DNA of 33,352 nt from Flavobacteriaceae bacterium (GTDB lineage: Bacteria > Bacteroidota > Bacteroidia > Flavobacteriales > Flavobacteriaceae), in contig JAFMFH010000013.1 of assembly GCA_017856235.1 (NCBI GenBank), forward strand, positions 1-33,352, in the 5' to 3' direction. Positions 16,936 through 26,666 of the stretch are shown piece after piece. The position numbers were made by a program, and so were the translations under genes. The notes beneath the pieces are model-generated. The model worked only from the letters and a program-made list of their open reading frames with translations. It did not search any database and had not been told where the DNA came from. How positions within the stretch are numbered: position 1 is the first letter of the stretch; every line of letters begins with the position of its first letter.

Positions 16936-17880
16936 ATGGATGTTTCAATCATCATACCTCTTTTTAATGAATCTGAGTCACTAAAGGAACTTGATGATTG
17001 GATATCATTATCCTTTAAATTTAAAGATCTAGATTATGAGGTTATATACATCGATGATGGAAGCAATGACTCTTCATGGGATATAATTAAGAGTATTATT
17101 CAAAATAATTTAAATCGAAAAGGAATATCTTTTATCAAAAACTATGGAAAATCTCAAGCTTTAAAAGTTGGTTTTTTAGAGGCAACAGGAAAGTATATTG
17201 CTACCTTAGATGCTGATCTTCAGGACTCACCTGAAGAAATTCCATTAATGATAAAGAAACTTATAGAAAATGATCTTGATTTGATCTCTGGTTGGAAAAA
17301 GGAAAGACATGATTCTTTTATTACTAAAAGAGTCCCTTCTTATTTTTTTAATTTAGTTGCCAGAGTCTTTTCAGGAATTAACCTTAATGACTTTAATTGT
17401 GGTATAAAAGTTTACAAGAAGGAAGTTGCTAAATCAATAATTTTATATGCAGATATGCATAGATTCATTCCAATACTTGCAAAGAATCAAGGATTTAATA
17501 GAATAGGTGAACATGTTGTGAAACACCAGGCAAGAAAATATGGCAAAACCAAATTTGGTAATGAACGATTTATAAGGGGGTTTCTAGATATAATTACTTT
17601 ATGGTTCACTGAAAAATTTGGTAGGAGACCAATGCATTTTTTTGGAACTATAGGCACATTAATGTTTATAGTAGGTATTGCATTTACAATTTATCTTGGT
17701 TATAATAAACTTTTTATAGATACTTCCTCAAGATTAATAACATCGAAACCTGAGTTTTATATTGCTTTAATTACGATAGTATTAGGTGCCCAATTTTTTA
17801 TAGCAGGATTTTTAGCTGAGATAATTATTAAATTTAATCTCAGTAAAAATAAATTCTCAATTAAAGAGAAAACTTTTTAA
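16936..17880 (+). CDS. GT2 family glycosyltransferase, polyprenyl-phosphate type
   Basis: 314 residues. The GT-A catalytic domain has SIIIPLFNESESL (about 4-16), the nucleotide-binding VIYIDDGSNDSS, and the metal-binding LDADLQDSPEEIP (about 96-108, DxD). Two hydrophobic C-terminal segments (about 238-258 and 275-298) anchor it in the membrane. This layout matches DPM1/GtrB-like enzymes that transfer a sugar from a nucleotide sugar to undecaprenyl phosphate. The substrate sugar is not readable from sequence. The stop codon TAA is followed directly by the ATG of the ABC transporter, and the DUF4199 gene is 8 nt upstream, so the three form a tight operon with a probable envelope-glycolipid role (inference). 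Confidence 0.9.
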   Translation: MDVSIIIPLFNESESLKELDDWISLSFKFKDLDYEVIYIDDGSNDSSWDIIKSIIQNNLNRKGISFIKNYGKSQALKVGFLEATGKYIATLDADLQDSPEEIPLMIKKLIENDLDLISGWKKERHDSFITKRVPSYFFNLVARVFSGINLNDFNCGIKVYKKEVAKSIILYADMHRFIPILAKNQGFNRIGEHVVKHQARKYGKTKFGNERFIRGFLDIITLWFTEKFGRRPMHFFGTIGTLMFIVGIAFTIYLGYNKLFIDTSSRLITSKPEFYIALITIVLGAQFFIAGFLAEIIIKFNLSKNKFSIKEKTF

Positions 17881-19695
17881 ATGAATTACTTTACTAGAGT
17901 TCTAAAATATGGTCTAGATTATACTTATCATGGAGTATTGAACATAGTGTTTAATATTCTCTACGCAATTTTTAGTGCTTTAGCTTTTGTCTCATTTATT
18001 CCAATGCTTGATGTACTTTTTAAACAAACAAAAGGTGTTTATGTAAAACCAGATTATTCAGGAATTAGTAACATAAGAGAATACTTAGAGAATTATTTCA
18101 ACTATTATATATCAACTCAATTAGAAACTGATATTTCATCAACATTAATTTTGGTGGTCGGGATTGTTATTTTCTTTTTTTTAATGAAAAATTTATTCAA
18201 TTACCTGGCACTCTATAATATAACTTTTGTTAAAAATGGGTTATTAAAAAACTTACGAGGTAAACTTTATTCCAAAGTAATCTCTATGCCAGTATCTTAT
18301 TTCTTAAATAAGAAAAAGGGTGATTTGATGTCCAGGATTACAGCAGATATATTAGAAATTCAGACTTCATATCTTTCTATTTTAGAGCTCATGGTTAGAG
18401 AGCCTCTAACTATTTTGTTCACATTGGTTGTCATGTTTACAATAAGTCCTGAATTAACTTTATTTGTAATCCTATTTATTCCAATCTCAGGATTTATAAT
18501 TTCAATAATTGGAAAAAAACTTAGAAAAGATTCTAAGGAAGTTCAACAACAACAAAGTAATTTTCTTTCTATGATTGATGAGACTATAAGTGGTCAAAAA
18601 GTTATTAAGTCTTTTCTTTCAGAATCATTTTTTAATAAAAAATTTAATAGTATTAATGAAATACTATACAGATTTTCCAATAAGGTAATAAACAGAAAAA
18701 ATTTAGCAGGCCCATTTAGTGAATTCATGGGTATTTTAGTCATCGGGGTTCTACTATGGTTTGGAGGTAAAATGGTGCTAATTAATGAAACAATTTCTGG
18801 AACAACATTTATAGTTTTTATGGGTCTTGCTTATAATATTCTTACTCCAGCTAAAAATTTAAGTAAATCTTTTTATAGTATAAAAAAGGGAAATGCAGCA
18901 GCTGAAAGGGTATTTGAAATAATTGAATTTAAACATGACAATGACTCAAATAGAAATCAATTGCTTGAAACATTTAATGATAAAATAGAATTTAAAAATG
19001 TTGATTTTTCATACGGACAATCAAAAATATTAGATAAAATTTCTTTCACTATTAAGAAAGGTGAAAGTGTTGCTTTGGTTGGTTCTTCAGGAAGTGGAAA
19101 AACAACTATTGCAAACTTATTAAACGGATTCTATAATTCTGATTCTGGATCAATAAGCATTGATGGAATTGAAATCTCTTCTATTACTCGTGAATCTTTA
19201 TATAAAAATATATCTATTGTTACCCAAGAATCTATCCTTTTCAACGACACAATCAAGAATAATATAAGAATTGGAGATTTAGACTCTATCGATGAAGATA
19301 TTGTAAATGCGGCTAAAGAAGCTAATGCCCACGAATTTATTCTTGAACAGAGTAAAAAATATGACACTAATATAGGTGATTATGGAGGTAAGCTTTCAGG
19401 TGGACAGAAACAAAGGTTAACAATTGCTAGGGCAATGCTTAAGAGCCCATCTATTTTAATTTTAGATGAAGCTACTTCATCTTTAGATAGTGAATCAGAA
19501 AAGAAAATTCAAGATGCAATTGATAAGCTAATGCTGAATAAAACTTCATTAATAATTGCTCATAAGTTTTCAACAATTAAAAAATGTGACAAAATAATTT
19601 TAATTGATAAAGGTAGAATAGTAGGTGAAGGAACCCATGATGAACTTATTAACTCAAATTCTTCATATAAATATATGAATGAACTTCAAATGTAA
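17881..19695 (+). CDS. ABC transporter, fused permease-ATPase (MsbA-like lipid exporter type)
   Basis: 604 residues, a half-transporter that would work as a homodimer. The type I exporter transmembrane domain spans about 15-330 (six helices; intracellular segments such as SMPVSYFLNKKKGDLMSRI). The nucleotide-binding domain spans about 368-604: Walker A GSSGSGKTT (401-409), Q-loop VTQES (447-451), signature LSGGQKQR (505-512), Walker B ILILDE (525-530), D-loop SSLD and switch His in IIAHKFSTI. All motifs are intact, so it should be an active ATPase. The sequence is of the MsbA/lipid-flippase kind, and its zero-gap neighbour is a lipid-linked glycosyltransferase. Export of a glycolipid or lipid A precursor is plausible but not proven. 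Confidence 0.9.
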   Translation: MNYFTRVLKYGLDYTYHGVLNIVFNILYAIFSALAFVSFIPMLDVLFKQTKGVYVKPDYSGISNIREYLENYFNYYISTQLETDISSTLILVVGIVIFFFLMKNLFNYLALYNITFVKNGLLKNLRGKLYSKVISMPVSYFLNKKKGDLMSRITADILEIQTSYLSILELMVREPLTILFTLVVMFTISPELTLFVILFIPISGFIISIIGKKLRKDSKEVQQQQSNFLSMIDETISGQKVIKSFLSESFFNKKFNSINEILYRFSNKVINRKNLAGPFSEFMGILVIGVLLWFGGKMVLINETISGTTFIVFMGLAYNILTPAKNLSKSFYSIKKGNAAAERVFEIIEFKHDNDSNRNQLLETFNDKIEFKNVDFSYGQSKILDKISFTIKKGESVALVGSSGSGKTTIANLLNGFYNSDSGSISIDGIEISSITRESLYKNISIVTQESILFNDTIKNNIRIGDLDSIDEDIVNAAKEANAHEFILEQSKKYDTNIGDYGGKLSGGQKQRLTIARAMLKSPSILILDEATSSLDSESEKKIQDAIDKLMLNKTSLIIAHKFSTIKKCDKIILIDKGRIVGEGTHDELINSNSSYKYMNELQM

Positions 19696-19732
19696 TTTTA
19701 AATCAATTAAATTTACAGCTTAATATTCTCAA

Positions 19733-22700
19733 ATGATATTATTTTTTGGTGATTCAAAATCAAAAGTATTTGCAGTTGAAACCTCCGTAAAATTATCAGC
19801 TGAAAATTTAAAAAAAATTTCCTGGGCACTTAATTCGACATTTATAAATAAACATAGAATTGAGGAAAAGTTTATTGGACCAAAATCTTCAATGATTTCT
19901 CCTTGGAGTACAAATGCAATTGAGATTACAAAAAATATGGGAGTTGAATCATTGATTCGAATTGAGGTATTCAATAATGTCAAAATTAATAGATACTTCG
20001 ACAGAATGATTCATCAGAAATATAATGAATTGAATCAAAAAGTTTTTACAAACATTCTAAATGCTGAAAAACAATTAATTATTGATAATATAAAAACTTA
20101 CAATGATGAACAAGGATTAGCACTTGACGAGTTTGAAATTTCATATCTAGAAAATTTATCAAAAAAAATAGGAAGATCGTTAACTGACTCTGAGGTTTAT
20201 GGATTTTCACAGGTGAACTCTGAACATTGTAGACACAAAATATTTAATGGAAAATTTATAATTAACGGTATTGAAAAAGAAGAGAGCTTATTTGGTTTAA
20301 TAAAAAATACTTCAAAGGCAAATAAAAATGGAATTGTTTCAGCATATTCTGATAATGTAGCATTTGTTGATGGTCCTAATATCGTTCAATTTCAACCTCA
20401 ATTTCCTGATAAAAGTAGCTTCTATATAAACAAAGAAATAAATAGCATAATTTCATTAAAAGCAGAAACACACAACTTTCCAACAACAGTTGAACCATAC
20501 AATGGAGCGGCAACAGGTTCAGGGGGAGAAATAAGAGATCGAGCTTGTGGTGGAACTGGTTCTATACCATTAATTGGATCTGCTGTATATATGACTCCAT
20601 ATTCGAGATTGGATAATAAAAAACTATGGGAAAAAAATATATCGGAAAGAATATGGAAGTATCAAACTCCATTAGATATATTAATAAAAGCATCTAATGG
20701 TGCATCTGACTTTGGTAATTGTTTTGGTCAACCACTTATAGTTGGTTCCTTATTTACTTTTGAACATTATGAGAACAATAATTTGCAGTCTTTTGATAAA
20801 GTCATAATGTTAGCAGGCGGTGTAGGCTATGGTGAATTGTGCCAAGCAATGAAAAGAACTCCTGAAAAAGGGGATATCATAGTTCTTCTAGGAGGAGATA
20901 ATTATAGAATTGGTATGGGTGGTGCCTCTGTTTCATCAACAGATACTGGAAATTATAATGATGCTATAGAATTAAATGCTATTCAAAGATCTAATCCAGA
21001 AATGCAGAAAAGAGTTACAAATACAATTAGATCTTTGTTTGAGATGGATGAAAATCCTATAATATCGATACATGACCATGGTGCAGGTGGACATCTTAAT
21101 TGTTTTTCAGAGTTAGTTGAAGATATTGGAGGTGAAATATATCTGGATTCTCTTCCTATTGGAGATCCTTCTTTATCATACAAAGAAATAATTGGTAACG
21201 AATCTCAAGAGAGGATAGGTATAATAATTAAAGAGAAAGATTACGAATTGGTAAAAAAAATTGCTGATAGAGAAAGAGCTCCAATATTTAAGGTTGGAAA
21301 AATTACAGCTGATAAAAAATTTAGAGTAATTGATAGATCAAATGATATTGAAACTATTAATCTTGATTTAGATAGTCTTTTTGGTGAAGTACCAAAAAAA
21401 ATTATGATTGATTCGACAATAAAATCAAATTACTTGGAAATTAATTATGACATTAAATTATTTAATAAGTACCTAGAAGATGTTTTAAGAATAGAAGCTG
21501 TTGCATGTAAAGATTGGCTTACAAATAAAGTTGATAGATGTGTAACTGGAAGAATTGCGCAACAACAAACAGTTGGAGAAATTCAACTTCCTCTTGCTAA
21601 TTGTGGAGTTGTTGCTTTAGACTACACTAGTTATAATGGAATTGCCTCATCAATTGGACATTCTCCAATTTCTGGTTTGATAGATTCAAAAATTGGAAGT
21701 GTAAATTCTATAGCTGAATCCTTAACAAATATTGTTTGGGCTCCTCTTAAAGATAAAATAAATTCAGTTTCTTTATCTGCAAACTGGATGTGGCCATGTG
21801 GAAATGAAGGTGAGGACTCTAGACTTTATGATGCTGTGGAAGCTTGTTCTGATTTTGCAATATCATTAGGAATAAATATTCCAACTGGAAAAGATTCTCT
21901 ATCAATGGTTCAAAAATATGATAATCAAAAAGTAAAATCTCCTGGTACAGTAATTATATCTGCATCTGCTCATTGTATTGATATTAGAAAAGTTATTAAA
22001 CCTGTTCTTATTAAAGATAAAGGTGATATTTATTACATTAATCTTTCTACAGACGACTATAAATTAGGAGGATCATCATTCGGTCAAACTCTTAATAGGA
22101 TTGGATCTGAATCCCCCACTGTTAAAGATTCTGAAAAGTTTAAAAGTTCATTTAATTTAATACAAGACTTAATAATTGATAATAAAATTATATCAGGGCA
22201 CGATATATCATCCGGTGGATTGATTACCTCATTACTAGAGATGTGTTTTACCAGTGAAAATGTGGGTTTGAATATCAATCTTAATGAAGTTGATAATAAA
22301 GATTCAATTAAATTGCTTTTTTCTGAAAATTCAGGAGTTTTGATTCAATCAGAAGTTGACTTAACTAAAGTTTTCTCCCGTATAGGTGTGAATTGCTATA
22401 AAATTGGTAAAGTAAACTTAGAGGGTAAATTAAATATATTAAACTTTGAGGATAAATTCTCTCTTGATATAGACAAATACAGGGATATATGGTATTCAAC
22501 TTCTAAGGACTTTGACAAAAAACAGACACTAAAAAACAAATCAAACGAAAGGTTTAATAATTATAAGAAACAGCCTATTAAGTTCTCATTTCCAAAAAAT
22601 TTTAAAGGCTCATTAATCTCAAGTAATAGAAATAAAATTAATGCTGCTGTTTTAAGAGAAAAAGGTAGTAATTCAGAGAGAGAAATGGCATTTATGATAA

Positions 22701-23380
22701 GTGCTGCAGGCTTCAATGTAAAAGACATACATATGACAGATATAATATCTGGTAAAGAGAGTCTAAAAGATATTCAACTTTTAGTTGCAGTTGGAGGATT
22801 TTCTAATTCAGATGTACTTGGGTCTGCAAAGGGCTGGGCTGGTTCATTTATTTTTAATCCCATTGCTAAAAAGGCACTTGAAAATTTCTTTGATAGAGAT
22901 GACACTCTCTCTTTAGGAGTATGTAATGGTTGTCAATTATTTATTGAACTTGGATTAATTAACAAAAACCATTCTGATAAGCCTAAAATGTTACATAATG
23001 ACTCAGGAAAGTTCGAATGCATATTCTCGTCTGTTGAAATTAAAGAATCATCTTCAATTATGTTAAGAGGGATGGAAGGATGTAAACTAGGTGTCTGGTC
23101 TGCACATGGTGAAGGAAAGTTTAATTTTCCTTACTCAGAAGATAAATATTCAATAGCTGGAAAATTTCTTTACGATTCATATCCAGCAAATCCTAATGGT
23201 TCTGATTTCAATACAGCAATGCTAGTATCAGATGATGGAAGACATCTTGTAATGATGCCTCATTTAGAAAGATCAATTTATCCTCATAACTGGGCATATT
23301 ATCCTGAAAATAGAAATGATAAGTTTTCTCCATGGATTAAGGTATTTGATAATAGCTATGAATGGCTTTCAAATACTTAA
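19733..23380 (+). CDS. purL: Phosphoribosylformylglycinamidine synthase (single-chain)
   Basis: 1,215 residues; the large form with the glutaminase fused, as in Gammaproteobacteria and Bacteroidota. It turns FGAR, glutamine and ATP into FGAM, the fourth step of purine synthesis. Seen in order: N-terminal PurS-like domain (1-~150), then SQVNSEHCRHKIFNG, KAETHNFPTTVEPYNGAATG with GSGGEIRD, ISIHDHGAGGHLNCFSELV, the second AIRS-like half with GRIAQQQTVG and SGHDISSGGLITSLLEM, and the C-terminal class I glutaminase with nucleophile Cys about 1064 (GVCNGCQLF) and His/Glu about 1177/1179 (MPHLERS). All catalytic residues are present. The gap to the ABC transporter is 37 nt and to the next gene 143 nt. 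Only a one-off promoter box (TAAATTTA, 19708-19715) is seen upstream. Confidence 0.97.
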   Translation: MILFFGDSKSKVFAVETSVKLSAENLKKISWALNSTFINKHRIEEKFIGPKSSMISPWSTNAIEITKNMGVESLIRIEVFNNVKINRYFDRMIHQKYNELNQKVFTNILNAEKQLIIDNIKTYNDEQGLALDEFEISYLENLSKKIGRSLTDSEVYGFSQVNSEHCRHKIFNGKFIINGIEKEESLFGLIKNTSKANKNGIVSAYSDNVAFVDGPNIVQFQPQFPDKSSFYINKEINSIISLKAETHNFPTTVEPYNGAATGSGGEIRDRACGGTGSIPLIGSAVYMTPYSRLDNKKLWEKNISERIWKYQTPLDILIKASNGASDFGNCFGQPLIVGSLFTFEHYENNNLQSFDKVIMLAGGVGYGELCQAMKRTPEKGDIIVLLGGDNYRIGMGGASVSSTDTGNYNDAIELNAIQRSNPEMQKRVTNTIRSLFEMDENPIISIHDHGAGGHLNCFSELVEDIGGEIYLDSLPIGDPSLSYKEIIGNESQERIGIIIKEKDYELVKKIADRERAPIFKVGKITADKKFRVIDRSNDIETINLDLDSLFGEVPKKIMIDSTIKSNYLEINYDIKLFNKYLEDVLRIEAVACKDWLTNKVDRCVTGRIAQQQTVGEIQLPLANCGVVALDYTSYNGIASSIGHSPISGLIDSKIGSVNSIAESLTNIVWAPLKDKINSVSLSANWMWPCGNEGEDSRLYDAVEACSDFAISLGINIPTGKDSLSMVQKYDNQKVKSPGTVIISASAHCIDIRKVIKPVLIKDKGDIYYINLSTDDYKLGGSSFGQTLNRIGSESPTVKDSEKFKSSFNLIQDLIIDNKIISGHDISSGGLITSLLEMCFTSENVGLNINLNEVDNKDSIKLLFSENSGVLIQSEVDLTKVFSRIGVNCYKIGKVNLEGKLNILNFEDKFSLDIDKYRDIWYSTSKDFDKKQTLKNKSNERFNNYKKQPIKFSFPKNFKGSLISSNRNKINAAVLREKGSNSEREMAFMISAAGFNVKDIHMTDIISGKESLKDIQLLVAVGGFSNSDVLGSAKGWAGSFIFNPIAKKALENFFDRDDTLSLGVCNGCQLFIELGLINKNHSDKPKMLHNDSGKFECIFSSVEIKESSSIMLRGMEGCKLGVWSAHGEGKFNFPYSEDKYSIAGKFLYDSYPANPNGSDFNTAMLVSDDGRHLVMMPHLERSIYPHNWAYYPENRNDKFSPWIKVFDNSYEWLSNT

Positions 23381-23523
23381 AATTGCTTTAATCTAAATTA
23401 GAAATAGTTTTTTTTGATTATTAAATAATTGATTTACAATATTATAAATTTAATAAAACTGTCTGAGTATTGTAAATATTTAACAATTTTCATGTTTCAA
23501 AAAATTAAAAAAAACGAATTTTA
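23381..23523 (+). other. 143-nt AT-rich intergenic region, purL to acyl-CoA dehydrogenase
   Basis: The longest gene-free same-strand gap in the window. It has an 8-T run at about 23408, an AT-only near-palindrome (ATTATTAAATAAT) just after it, and no TAnnTTTG box. I see no open frame with coding character and no RNA gene. It may hold a weak purL terminator and a regulated promoter for the acyl-CoA dehydrogenase gene, but neither can be supported from motifs. Confidence 0.4.
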
Positions 23524-25329
23524 ATGAAAATTAAAGATATGCCCACAAAAAATAAGATAAAGCTTAAAGGAGGAGAATTTATTTTAAAGGAATCATTTTC
23601 CGATGAGATTTTTACTCCTGAAGATTTTTCAGAAGAACAATTAATGATGAGAGAAACCATAATTGATTTTATGGATCGAGAGATATGGCCTGATAAAATG
23701 AAATATGAAGAAAAAAATTATGATTTGACTGTTCAAGCTATGAAAAAGATTGGAGAACTTGGTTTACTTGGTGTCTCTCTTGAAGAAAAGTATGGAGGTA
23801 TGGGAATGGATTTTGTTTCAACTATGCTTGCTGTGGATTATGTTTCTGGAGTATCTGGATCTGTAGCAACTGCTTATGGCGCTCATACTGGTATAGCAAT
23901 TCTTCCAATATATTTATTTGGTAACGAAGATCAAAAACAGAAATATTTACCAAAATTGGCATCTGGAGAATGGTTTGGATCATATTGTTTGACTGAGCCA
24001 ACAGCAGGTTCTGATGCAAATTCTGGAAAAACAAAAGCAGAATTAAGTGATGATGGCAAATATTATAAAATCAATGGTCAAAAAATGTGGATATCTAATG
24101 CAGGATTTGCTAATTTGTTTATAGTTTTTGCAAGAATTGAAGATGATAAAAACATCACTGCGTTTATAGTTCCTAATGAGGCTAATAATGGAATTAAACT
24201 TGGTGAAGAAGAGAAGAAACTTGGTATTCACTCTTCGTCAACTAGACAGGTATTCTTTACAGACACAATCGTTCCTACAGAAAATTTACTAGGCGAAAGA
24301 AATGGTGGATTTAAAATTGCAATGAATGCTCTTAATGTAGGTAGAATTAAATTGGGTGCAGGTAATTTAGATGGTCAAAGAAGATCGATAAGTATTTCTA
24401 CCGAATATGCAAATAACAGGGTTCAGTTTAAACAACCCATCTCCAGCTTTGGAGCTATAAAAGAGAAACTTGCATCAATGGCAACATCGTGTTATGCTGG
24501 TGAATCAGCGTGTTATCGTGCAGCAAGTGATGTTCAATCTAAAATAGATGAATATGAAGCTAGTGGATTAACTAAACAAGAGTCTGAACTCAAAGGCGTA
24601 GAAGAATTTGCTGTTGAATGCTCTATACTTAAAGTTGCAATTTCTGAGGACATGCAAATGTGTGCTGATGAAGGGGTTCAAATATTTGGAGGAATGGGAT
24701 TCTCAGCGGAAGCACCAATCGAAAGCGCTTGGAGAGATGCAAGAATTGGAAGAATTTATGAAGGAACAAATGAAATAAACAGAATGCTAATCATAGGAAT
24801 GATTTTAAAGAAGGCTATGAAAGGAGAGCTTGATATTATGTCTGCTTATCAAAATATAATTGAAAGTAAATCTCAAGAAACTATAGAAAATTCAGATCAA
24901 CTAAATGATGAAATAACATTAGTTGAAAATATGAAAAAGGTTTTCTTACTATTATTAGGAAAATCTTTTGAAAAATTTGGCCCTGAGATTGATAAGAATC
25001 AGCAGGTTCTTCTTTGTCTTTCAGATTTAGCTATTGAGACTTACATCTCTGAATCAACTTTAAAAAGAACTTTAAAGAATATTAAAAGAACATCTGCAAT
25101 TGATCAAGAACATCAAATAAGTATGTCAAAATTATACATTTACGAAGCTGCTAAAATAATTGAAAAAAAATCCAGAGATATAATAAATAGTGTTATAGAT
25201 TATGATAATCAAGAAAATATTTATTCTTCTATATCAAAGAAGCTTAGCTATACAAAAAATCCAAATATATTTGAGCTAAAGACTCATATTGCAGATAAAA
25301 TAATTTCTGAAAATAAATATTGCTTTTGA
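23524..25329 (+). CDS. Acyl-CoA dehydrogenase with C-terminal extension (VLCAD-like length)
   Basis: 601 residues. An FAD enzyme that performs the first oxidation of beta-oxidation (acyl-CoA to trans-2-enoyl-CoA). The N-terminal helical domain starts at about 35 (FSEEQLMMRETIIDFM). The middle beta domain has YCLTEPTAGSDANSGKTKA and KMWISNAGFANLFIVFARI, and the C-terminal core has QIFGGMGFSAEAPIE and RIGRIYEGTNEINRMLIIG; the family catalytic Glu is the one in YEGTNEI, near residue 413. A further ~170 helical, charged residues follow, which makes it longer than the ~380-residue short/medium-chain enzymes and like the very-long-chain/ACAD9 group. Chain-length preference is not certain. Its TGA stop overlaps the ATG of the next gene by one base (ATGA), so translation is probably coupled. 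Confidence 0.92.
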   Translation: MKIKDMPTKNKIKLKGGEFILKESFSDEIFTPEDFSEEQLMMRETIIDFMDREIWPDKMKYEEKNYDLTVQAMKKIGELGLLGVSLEEKYGGMGMDFVSTMLAVDYVSGVSGSVATAYGAHTGIAILPIYLFGNEDQKQKYLPKLASGEWFGSYCLTEPTAGSDANSGKTKAELSDDGKYYKINGQKMWISNAGFANLFIVFARIEDDKNITAFIVPNEANNGIKLGEEEKKLGIHSSSTRQVFFTDTIVPTENLLGERNGGFKIAMNALNVGRIKLGAGNLDGQRRSISISTEYANNRVQFKQPISSFGAIKEKLASMATSCYAGESACYRAASDVQSKIDEYEASGLTKQESELKGVEEFAVECSILKVAISEDMQMCADEGVQIFGGMGFSAEAPIESAWRDARIGRIYEGTNEINRMLIIGMILKKAMKGELDIMSAYQNIIESKSQETIENSDQLNDEITLVENMKKVFLLLLGKSFEKFGPEIDKNQQVLLCLSDLAIETYISESTLKRTLKNIKRTSAIDQEHQISMSKLYIYEAAKIIEKKSRDIINSVIDYDNQENIYSSISKKLSYTKNPNIFELKTHIADKIISENKYCF

Positions 25330-26663
25330 TGAGGAGGATAGCAACTTTAATTCTTTTTTTATCTATAACATTTATATATCCTCAAGATTCAAAGATGTAT
25401 AAAATAATTGAGGGTGTATCAGCTGAAAGAATAGAAAGTGACATAACAAATTTAGTTTCATTTGGAACTAGACATACGCTAAGCGATACTATTTCAGAGA
25501 CAAGAGGAATTGGGGCTGCAAGAAGATGGATTAAAAAAGAATTTGAAAAAATTTCTAATGAATGTAATCAATGTTTAGAAGTTTTTTATGAAAAAAGTTA
25601 TGTAACTATTGAGGATAGCGAAAGAGTTATTTTTCCAACATGGATATATAATGTAGTAGCTATTCAAAGAGGAGAGAAAAATCCAAATAGATATATAATT
25701 ATGAGTGGCGATATAGACTCAAGGGTATCTGACCCAACAAACTATGTTGATGACTCACCAGGAGCTAATGATAATGCTAGTGGAATGGCAGGTACTATAG
25801 AAGCTGCACGAGTGTTATCAAAATATAAATTTGATAATAGCATTATCTATGTTGGTCTTAGCGGTGAGGAACAAGGACTTCTTGGAGGCAAAAGTTTAGC
25901 TTCATATGCGAAGAAAAAAGGTTGGGAGATTATAGGTATACTTAATAATGATATGATTGGTAATATTGAAGGAGTTGATGGAGTTATTGATAATAGAAGC
26001 TTTAGAATTTTTTCTGAACCATTTTCTTTCAATCCTAAGTATGCAAACGGATTAAATATGAGAACACAAGGTGGTGAGAATGATGGCCTTTCAAGGCAGC
26101 TTGCAAGATACGTTTATAAGACAGTAAAGAAATATATGCCAGAACTTAATCCAATTATGATATATAGGTTAGATAGATTTGGAAGAGGTGGACATCATAG
26201 ACCTTTTAATGATGAGGGTTTTGCCGGTATTAGAATTATGGAAGCTCATGAAAATTATATAAGACAGCATAATGATATAAGAAATGAAAACGGAATAGAT
26301 TATGGGGATGTTTTATCGGGAGTAAATTTTGATTATGCAGCAAAATTAACTTCTGTTAACGCAATTTCATTGGCAAGTATAGCTTCGTCACCAAAACCCC
26401 CAAGAAATTTAAAAATAGGCGGTATAGTTGAACCAAGTGTAAGATTTAGATGGGAACAGCCAGATGATTCATCTATAATCGGTTATAAAATTTATTGGAG
26501 AGAGACAACCTCCTCAACATGGGAGTATAGTAAAACTATTGGACTTGTTGATAACTATATTCTTGAGGGAATTGTAATTGATAATTTTATATTTGGAATT
26601 TCATCTATAAATTCAGGAGGATATGAAAGCTTGGTTGTTTTCCCAGGATCTACATTTAAATAA
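25329..26663 (+). CDS. Exported M28 family peptidase with C-terminal FN3-like domain, substituted zinc ligand
   Basis: 444 residues from the ATG that overlaps the preceding TGA; a TTG 9 nt earlier is less likely. Signal peptide: MRRIATLILFLSITFIYPQ (cleaved near 19). The M28 core spans about 25-340, and residues 355-444 look like a fibronectin type III module (PPRNLKI, VRFRWEQPDDSSIIGYKIYWRE, NFIFGISSINSGG). Metal site: SGDIDSR (127-130 carries Asp128 where most M28 enzymes have His), PGANDNASG (Asp148), SGEEQG (Glu180/181), LNNDMIGN (Asp208), then His residues in GGHHRPFNDEG (288-289) and MEAHENY. So one His ligand is replaced by Asp while the rest is conserved. This can still bind metal, but may alter metal preference or activity. 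The coupling to an acyl-CoA dehydrogenase gene has no obvious biochemical logic. Confidence 0.88.
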   Translation: MRRIATLILFLSITFIYPQDSKMYKIIEGVSAERIESDITNLVSFGTRHTLSDTISETRGIGAARRWIKKEFEKISNECNQCLEVFYEKSYVTIEDSERVIFPTWIYNVVAIQRGEKNPNRYIIMSGDIDSRVSDPTNYVDDSPGANDNASGMAGTIEAARVLSKYKFDNSIIYVGLSGEEQGLLGGKSLASYAKKKGWEIIGILNNDMIGNIEGVDGVIDNRSFRIFSEPFSFNPKYANGLNMRTQGGENDGLSRQLARYVYKTVKKYMPELNPIMIYRLDRFGRGGHHRPFNDEGFAGIRIMEAHENYIRQHNDIRNENGIDYGDVLSGVNFDYAAKLTSVNAISLASIASSPKPPRNLKIGGIVEPSVRFRWEQPDDSSIIGYKIYWRETTSSTWEYSKTIGLVDNYILEGIVIDNFIFGISSINSGGYESLVVFPGSTFK

Positions 26664-26666
26664 CAA

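Noticed and set aside
23436-23483. Inverted repeat ACAATA...TATTGT upstream of the acyl-CoA dehydrogenase gene as an operator
   Set aside because: The arms are six AT-rich bases about 27 nt apart, which is expected by chance in this composition.
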